From positions 1 through 36,691 of the forward strand of contig CAMYIQ010000006.1 of NCBI GenBank assembly GCA_947258465.1: 36,691 bases of DNA, in the 5' to 3' direction. This document shows positions 32,838 through 36,691 of the stretch, in pieces. The notes beneath the pieces were generated by a model. That model was not told the DNA's origin. It did no database searches and was given only the letters and a program-made list of their open reading frames with translations. The DNA comes from an uncultured Erythrobacter sp. (lineage in GTDB: Bacteria; Pseudomonadota; Alphaproteobacteria; Sphingomonadales; Sphingomonadaceae). Each line of letters opens with the position of its first letter. Positions within the stretch are counted from its first letter, which is position 1. Made by a program: the position numbers and the translations under genes.

Positions 32838-34120
32838 TTCGGCAACTCGAGGCCGAGCATCGGGAGCGGGAAGCCGAACAATCCGCTCATGAGCTGCGCC
32901 TGCAAACGAGCGACGGGGCCGAAGCGGGAGAGCGGTGCGACGATGCGGTCGCGCAGCCAGGGCCACAGTGCCTCGTCCGACTGGAACAGCGGGGTGAAGG
33001 CATAGGTCACCGCCTGGTAGAGGTCGACATGGTCGCGCCGCCAGCTTGCCGACAGGCGCAGCCCCTCGCGCAAACAACGCCCTTCGCGCAGGCCCGCAGC
33101 AAGGCCCCAGGCATCGAGCAGCGCCATGTTGGCGCCCTGACCTAGCTGCGGGCTGGCCGAGTGCCAGGCATCGCCGATCCGCACCAGCCGTTCGCGGTAG
33201 GGGCGGTGGGCGCTACGATGGGCATAGCGCGCGAAGGTCAGGTCGTCGTGCGAAGCGATTCGGTCGAGCAGGAAATCGATCTCGGGCCAGAGATCGAGGA
33301 CCTGAGCCTTCCAGCGGTCTATGGGTGTATCGTACCAGCGCGCATGATCCTCGCGCCTCAATGACCAGAAAAAGGCCACCTCCTGCGGCAGCCCGTCTCC
33401 GCGCGATCCGATGGGCAGCACGCCAGCCATTTGCGAGGCGCGGCGATAGCGTTGTTCGAGCAGGTTCTTCTCATGAGGATCGCCCGGTTCGACCGGGATG
33501 GTCGCCCACAGCGCGCCGAAAGGCAGCAAGCCGTGGCTCTCGCCGAATTCGATGCGCGAGGCCCACCCGCTGGCATCGACCACCAAGTCGAAGCGGTCCG
33601 ACTGGCTGCCATCCGCGAAGACGAGCACGCGCGAGGCTCCCTCAGGCCTTGTATCGCGCACCTCGTGCCCAGTGCGGATCGCAATACCCGCCGCCTGCAC
33701 CTGCTCGTAGAGCACGCCGAACAGGCTCGCGCGGTGGATGCCGATGCCGAAAGCTTCGCCTCTGCCCAGCTTGGCATAGGGCGCATCGAGCGCGGTACGG
33801 CTCTGTTCCTGCTTGCCGAACAGGGCATCGATCCGCGCGCCCCGAGACGCCGTTTTATGGGCAAGACCCATCGCATGCAGCACCGCCATTCCGGAAGGTT
33901 GCAGCATAAGACCCGAGCCGAGCGGCTTGGGTGCATCGAAGCGCTCGAAAAGCGTGACCGTATGGCCTTCGGTGTACAGCAGCAATGCCGCCGCAAGCCC
34001 GGCCGGGCCGCACCCGATGATTGCGATGTCGTAGGTCTGGCGGATACCCCCTCCCGCACGTCCTTCCCGCAGACGGTCTAGCGGCCCTTCGCATGTGCTC
34101 GGGAGTTTTCGGCCGATCAT
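32780..34120 (-). CDS. FAD-dependent monooxygenase (PHBH/aromatic hydroxylase fold)
   Basis: The 446-residue product carries the dinucleotide motif DIAIIGCGPAGLAAA (GCGPAG at 36-41), an RHR-like region, and the second FAD motif RIGDAWHSASPQLGQGANMALLDAW. This is the p-hydroxybenzoate hydroxylase-type architecture, with substrates unknown. Only one usual start, ATG 34120, precedes the FAD motif in frame. It adds about 29 residues of low-similarity sequence, and it lies inside a strong hairpin at 34114-34138, downstream of tRNA-Val. So the true start could be a nonstandard one, or translation may depend on unfolding the hairpin. Its 3' end overlaps tlpA-like by 58 bases. Confidence 0.85.
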   Translation of the reverse strand: MIGRKLPSTCEGPLDRLREGRAGGGIRQTYDIAIIGCGPAGLAAALLLYTEGHTVTLFERFDAPKPLGSGLMLQPSGMAVLHAMGLAHKTASRGARIDALFGKQEQSRTALDAPYAKLGRGEAFGIGIHRASLFGVLYEQVQAAGIAIRTGHEVRDTRPEGASRVLVFADGSQSDRFDLVVDASGWASRIEFGESHGLLPFGALWATIPVEPGDPHEKNLLEQRYRRASQMAGVLPIGSRGDGLPQEVAFFWSLRREDHARWYDTPIDRWKAQVLDLWPEIDFLLDRIASHDDLTFARYAHRSAHRPYRERLVRIGDAWHSASPQLGQGANMALLDAWGLAAGLREGRCLREGLRLSASWRRDHVDLYQAVTYAFTPLFQSDEALWPWLRDRIVAPLSRFGPVARLQAQLMSGLFGFPLPMLGLELPNYSAIAASMAARASSDDQS

Positions 34121-34151
34121 GTCCCCCGGACATGATCGAGTTCCGAAAACT
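34104..34151. repeat. nested palindrome at the 3' end of tRNA-Val
   Basis: An inner perfect repeat CGATCATGTCC / GGACATGATCG (34114-34124 and 34128-34138, loop CCC) is nested in an outer perfect repeat AGTTTTCGG / CCGAAAACT (34104-34112 and 34143-34151). Only 1 and 4 unpaired bases lie between them. The outer right arm reaches the final base of the tRNA. There is no T-run on either strand. It may be a processing or terminator structure, or a scar of integration. Confidence 0.7.
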
Positions 34152-34226
34152 GGTGGGCGATGACAGGCTCGAACTGCCGACCCTCTCGGTGTAAACGAGA
34201 TGCTCTACCAACTGAGCTAATCGCCC
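34151..34226 (-). tRNA. tRNA-Val(UAC)
   Basis: On the minus strand the cloverleaf is complete: acceptor GGGCGAT / ATCGCCC, D-arm GCTC-AGTTGGTA-GAGC, anticodon stem TCTCG / CGAGA with loop TTTACAC giving anticodon UAC, T-arm GGCAG-TTCGAGC-CTGTC, and an encoded CCA. It reads GUA (and, by wobble, other valine codons). Confidence 0.95.
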
Positions 34227-34261
34227 CAACCACGGGAACCGCCATGTCGGCGGTGTGCTGC

Positions 34262-34288
34262 ACATAGCGTCCAATTCTTCAAAATCAA
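34262..34288 (-). promoter_or_regulatory. possible promoter of tRNA-Val
   Basis: On the minus strand TTGATT (34288-34283) is followed after 15 bases by CTATGT (34267-34262), about 36 bases before the tRNA 5' end. CTATRT is a common alphaproteobacterial -10 form, but the spacing is short, so the call is tentative. Confidence 0.35.
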
Positions 34289-34326
34289 TTGCCGAGTTTG
34301 CATTGGCGGCGCTAGGCCGCTGAGCC

Positions 34327-35304
34327 ATGACCACCAAGCTCACCGTCCTCGCCACCGGCGGCACGATCGCCGGGATCGCCGGGTCCGCCATTGCGCATGA
34401 TTATCGCGCGGGTGAAATCGGGATCGAGGATTATCTCGAGCGCGTTGGCGGGCTGGGGCTCGAGGCCGAACTTTCGGGCACGCAGATCGCCAATATCGAT
34501 TCGGCGGATATCGGGCCGGACACCTGGCTTTCGCTGCATGTCGCCGCGCTGGCCGCGCTGGCGGACGGGGATTGCCAGGGCATTATCGTCACCCATGGCA
34601 CCGACACGCTGGAGGAAACCGCTTTCCTGCTCGACCTGACGCTCCCCGCGACCAAGCCGGTGGTGGTGGTCGGCGCGATGCGGCCGGCCGATGCGGTCGG
34701 CTACGACGGGCTGAGGAACTTCGCCAATGCCGTGCGCGTGGCAAGCGATCCGGAAGCAGCCGGGCGCGGGGTGCTGGTGGTGATGGGCGACCGCGTGTTC
34801 GCCGCGCGCGACGTGCGCAAAGTGCGCACGCGCGGGACCGAGGCGTTTCGCGGCTTTCCGCGCGAATCGGTCGGGCTTGTCACGCCCGCCTCGCTCGAAT
34901 GGTTCGGCGCGCCCTGGCGCAGCGGGACCGAGGCCGCTTTCGCCTGGCCCCCGACACTGCCCGAAGTGGTTGTCGTCTTCGCCCATGCGGGGCTGGGTGG
35001 CGCCAGCGTGAGGCGACAGGTCGGCGACGATACGCGCGGCGTGGTGGTCGCCGGCGTGGGCGAGGGCAATATGCCCGAGAGTGCCCGGCAGGCGCTGGTC
35101 AAGTTCGCCCGTCGCGGCATCCCCGTGGTTCGTGCAAGCCGCGCCGACGAGGGCCTTGTAGACCGCGAGCCGGAGGATACGGCAAGCGGTTTCATCGCCG
35201 CGCGCGCGCTCAACCCGCAAAAGGCGCGCATCCTGCTGCAAGTGCTGCTGGCGAGCGGGACAAGCGATCCTGCCGCCATCCAGTGTGAGTTCGACGGACG
35301 CTAG
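34327..35304 (+). CDS. L-asparaginase
   Basis: The 325-residue product hydrolyses asparagine to aspartate and ammonia. It has the N-terminal catalytic-threonine motif ATGGTIAGIAG (T13) and the second active-site segment GIIVTHGTDTLEET with T92-D93 preceded by VTHG. No signal peptide is visible at the chosen ATG 34327, so it is probably cytoplasmic despite resembling the type-II-like core. The upstream sequence has no strong ribosome-binding site. It lies alone, between tRNA-Val and a palindrome pair, and converges on the MDR gene. Confidence 0.93.
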   Translation: MTTKLTVLATGGTIAGIAGSAIAHDYRAGEIGIEDYLERVGGLGLEAELSGTQIANIDSADIGPDTWLSLHVAALAALADGDCQGIIVTHGTDTLEETAFLLDLTLPATKPVVVVGAMRPADAVGYDGLRNFANAVRVASDPEAAGRGVLVVMGDRVFAARDVRKVRTRGTEAFRGFPRESVGLVTPASLEWFGAPWRSGTEAAFAWPPTLPEVVVVFAHAGLGGASVRRQVGDDTRGVVVAGVGEGNMPESARQALVKFARRGIPVVRASRADEGLVDREPEDTASGFIAARALNPQKARILLQVLLASGTSDPAAIQCEFDGR

Positions 35305-35312
35305 CGCATCTG

Positions 35313-35384
35313 TGTCCTAGCGAAGGCTGGGACCTCGCTCAAGGAAGCGCCAAGCCGAGGGAGGCCCCAGCCTTCGCTGGGGCC
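35313..35384. repeat. paired inverted palindromic repeat between asparaginase and the MDR gene
   Basis: GTCCTAGC-GAAG-GCTGGGAC (35314-35333, one wobble) faces GGCCCCAGC-CTTC-GCTGGGGCC (35363-35384). The reverse complement of the second has the same core, CCCAGCGAAGGCTGGG, as the palindrome at 17665-17684. So this is another copy of the same REP-like family, here between convergent genes. Confidence 0.75.
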
Positions 35385-35391
35385 CGAGGAT

Positions 35392-36504
35392 TTATGCGTT
35401 CGGCACGACCAGATATTTCTCGCCGGTCTTCATCTGGCGATAGTCGAGAATCGCATCCCTGGTCAGCATGCCTTCCAGATCGACCTTGGTCTTGTAGCTG
35501 CTGGCAAAGGTGGTGGTGAGGTTGTCGAGCACGCGCTTGCGCATCCGCATCACCGTGTCCATGCCCGCCTGTTGCAGGAACGGGGTCAGCAACCAGCCCG
35601 ACAGCGTCCAGCCGAAGCCGTAGGAAGGCGTCAGCGTGGTCGGCGAGAAGTCGAGGCGGCCATAGATAAACATGCGCTTCGCCTGGTTCGAACCGTAGCG
35701 CGAATATTCGGTCATCTTCGAAACCGCGACCTGTTCCATCGCCTTGAAGCAGGTATCGACCATCTGCCCGCCGCCGATCGGATCGAAGCCGTAAAAGGCA
35801 TCGGTCTCGTCGATGGTCGCCTTGAGATTGGCGAAGAAGTTCTCGTCCGAGGAATTGACCACATGCTTTGCGCCAAGCCCTTCCAGCAGGTCGACATGCT
35901 CCTGCTTGCGCACGATGTTGACCAGCTCGAGCCCGTCTTCCTGGCAGATCCTGACCAGCATCTGGCCAAGGTTCGATGCGCCGACCGTGTGCAGGATCGC
36001 CTTCTGGCCATCCATCTTCGCATTTTCGGCGAAACCCAGCGCGGTCATCGGATTGACGAAGCTCGATGCACCGGCCTCGGCGCTGTGATCGCCCAGCGGC
36101 AGACACATGGCGGCATCGGCAATGGCGTATTCGGCATAGGCGCTGCCCGGCACGCAGGCGACGCGCTGGCCCATCAGCGCCTTGGCCATATCGCTATCGC
36201 CCGTGGCGACGACGGTGCCGGCGCCTTCATTGCCTGCAGGCAGACGCTGGCCGTGGCGCGCCTTCTGGCCGCTATTGAACGGTTCGGGCATCTTGGCGAC
36301 GACCTTGCCGGGCGAATACTCGGCATTCTCGAAATCGGCCGCGCCGGTCAGGATCGCAAGGTCCGACGGATTGATCGGTGCCGCTTCCATCTTGACCAGT
36401 ACCTGATTGCCCGTGGGGTCGGGAAATTCGCTGTTGGCGATCTCGACCGTCAGCGTACCGTTGCTTTCAAGAGTGGTAAAAAGCTGCTTTCCGGTAGTCG
36501 GCAT
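35392..36504 (-). CDS. MDR-family zinc-type/quinone oxidoreductase
   Basis: The 370-residue product is a medium-chain dehydrogenase/reductase. It has an N-terminal GroES-like part (VLVKMEAAPINPSDLAIL, GNEGAGTVVATGD), then a Rossmann NADPH-binding part (AILHTVGASNLGQMLVRIC). No structural zinc-binding cysteine cluster is obvious, so a quinone or enone reductase is more likely than an alcohol dehydrogenase. I chose ATG 36504, giving MPTTGKQ, because GGAG (36512-36515) lies seven bases away; ATG 36510 would be too close to it. The gene converges on the asparaginase gene. Confidence 0.85.
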   Translation of the reverse strand: MPTTGKQLFTTLESNGTLTVEIANSEFPDPTGNQVLVKMEAAPINPSDLAILTGAADFENAEYSPGKVVAKMPEPFNSGQKARHGQRLPAGNEGAGTVVATGDSDMAKALMGQRVACVPGSAYAEYAIADAAMCLPLGDHSAEAGASSFVNPMTALGFAENAKMDGQKAILHTVGASNLGQMLVRICQEDGLELVNIVRKQEHVDLLEGLGAKHVVNSSDENFFANLKATIDETDAFYGFDPIGGGQMVDTCFKAMEQVAVSKMTEYSRYGSNQAKRMFIYGRLDFSPTTLTPSYGFGWTLSGWLLTPFLQQAGMDTVMRMRKRVLDNLTTTFASSYKTKVDLEGMLTRDAILDYRQMKTGEKYLVVPNA

Positions 36505-36582
36505 GTCCATTCTCCCTATTCGAATCCGGTTTACGGAGCATCGCTACGCCTCTCCCGCACGCTTGGCTAGAGCGACGTTACG

Positions 36583-36691
36583 TCAAGTGTCTTCGGGATA
36601 GACCGCGCGGACGAAATAGAGCCCGTGGGGCGGGGCATTGAGGCCGAGCGCCTGCCGGTCGCGCGCCGCGAGCGCCTCGGCGACCTGCTCG
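36583..36691 (-). CDS. truA: tRNA pseudouridine synthase A, C-terminal end only
   Basis: The minus-strand frame reads in from the right window edge and ends at TGA (36585-36583). The 35 visible residues include AARDRQALGLNAPPHGLYFV, the C-terminal signature of TruA, which makes pseudouridine at tRNA positions 38-40. The gene continues outside the window. Confidence 0.85.
   Translation of the reverse strand, partial: EQVAEALAARDRQALGLNAPPHGLYFVRAVYPEDT

Noticed and set aside
34114..34138. Intrinsic terminator after tRNA-Val
   Set aside because: The stem is strong, but no T-run follows on either strand, so it is reported only as a palindrome.

Overview
The window is a GC-rich, densely packed chromosomal segment of an alphaproteobacterium. 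Three things point to Sphingomonadales, probably the Erythrobacteraceae (inferred from protein style and gene order, not from a database search): the murC-murB-ddl-ftsQ-ftsA-ftsZ order, the serC-serA-hisZ-purA backbone, and the CcrM-type GANTC sites with a DnaA box in front of ftsZ. I see no prophage, insertion sequence or CRISPR array. Nearly everything is core metabolism or cell-envelope biology.

Region 1 (1-8922) is the distal half of the division and cell-wall (dcw) cluster. It starts inside murC and runs through murB, ddl, ftsQ, ftsA and ftsZ, with overlapping or nearly touching genes as far as ftsA. A 135-bp gap before ftsZ holds a perfect DnaA box and two GANTC sites. The gene after ftsZ would encode a secreted TPR-SPOR protein, but an in-frame TAG at codon 299 splits it.

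Region 2 (9072-16326) holds a YbjN-like protein, a Bax-inhibitor-1 (YbhL/YccA) membrane protein with a hairpin-rich leader and a clear intrinsic terminator, a polyproline lipoprotein and tRNA-Ala(CGC). These are followed by a leftward rarA operon with an RNase H-like partner, a divergent PadR regulator with a palindromic operator, a small membrane protein and a GT4 glycosyltransferase.

Region 3 (16415-25980) is the serine/histidine/purine block: serC (with a leader that folds over its ribosome-binding site), serA, hisZ and purA. Between hisZ and purA lies a redox-flavoured block: a leftward aldo/keto reductase-trhO-GST operon, and an Rrf2 regulator divergent from a membrane protein that carries a CxxC thiol domain.

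Region 4 (25987-34120) has an L,D-transpeptidase-fold protein, an ECF sigma factor with a small membrane partner, a divergent pseudo-receiver/winged-helix regulator, and the leftward argH-lptM-like-lysA-siroheme synthase operon. It ends with a thioredoxin-like lipoprotein and an FAD monooxygenase.

Region 5 (34104-36691) has tRNA-Val(UAC) with a nested palindrome at its 3' end, an L-asparaginase, an MDR oxidoreductase and the 3' end of truA.

Paired inverted palindromes recur in three intergenic gaps. I found no convincing wholly new multi-gene system. The best leads are the broken SPOR gene, the cell-cycle sites before ftsZ, the Rrf2/CxxC membrane pair and the tRNA-Val palindrome. No gap without a gene exceeds 300 bases.
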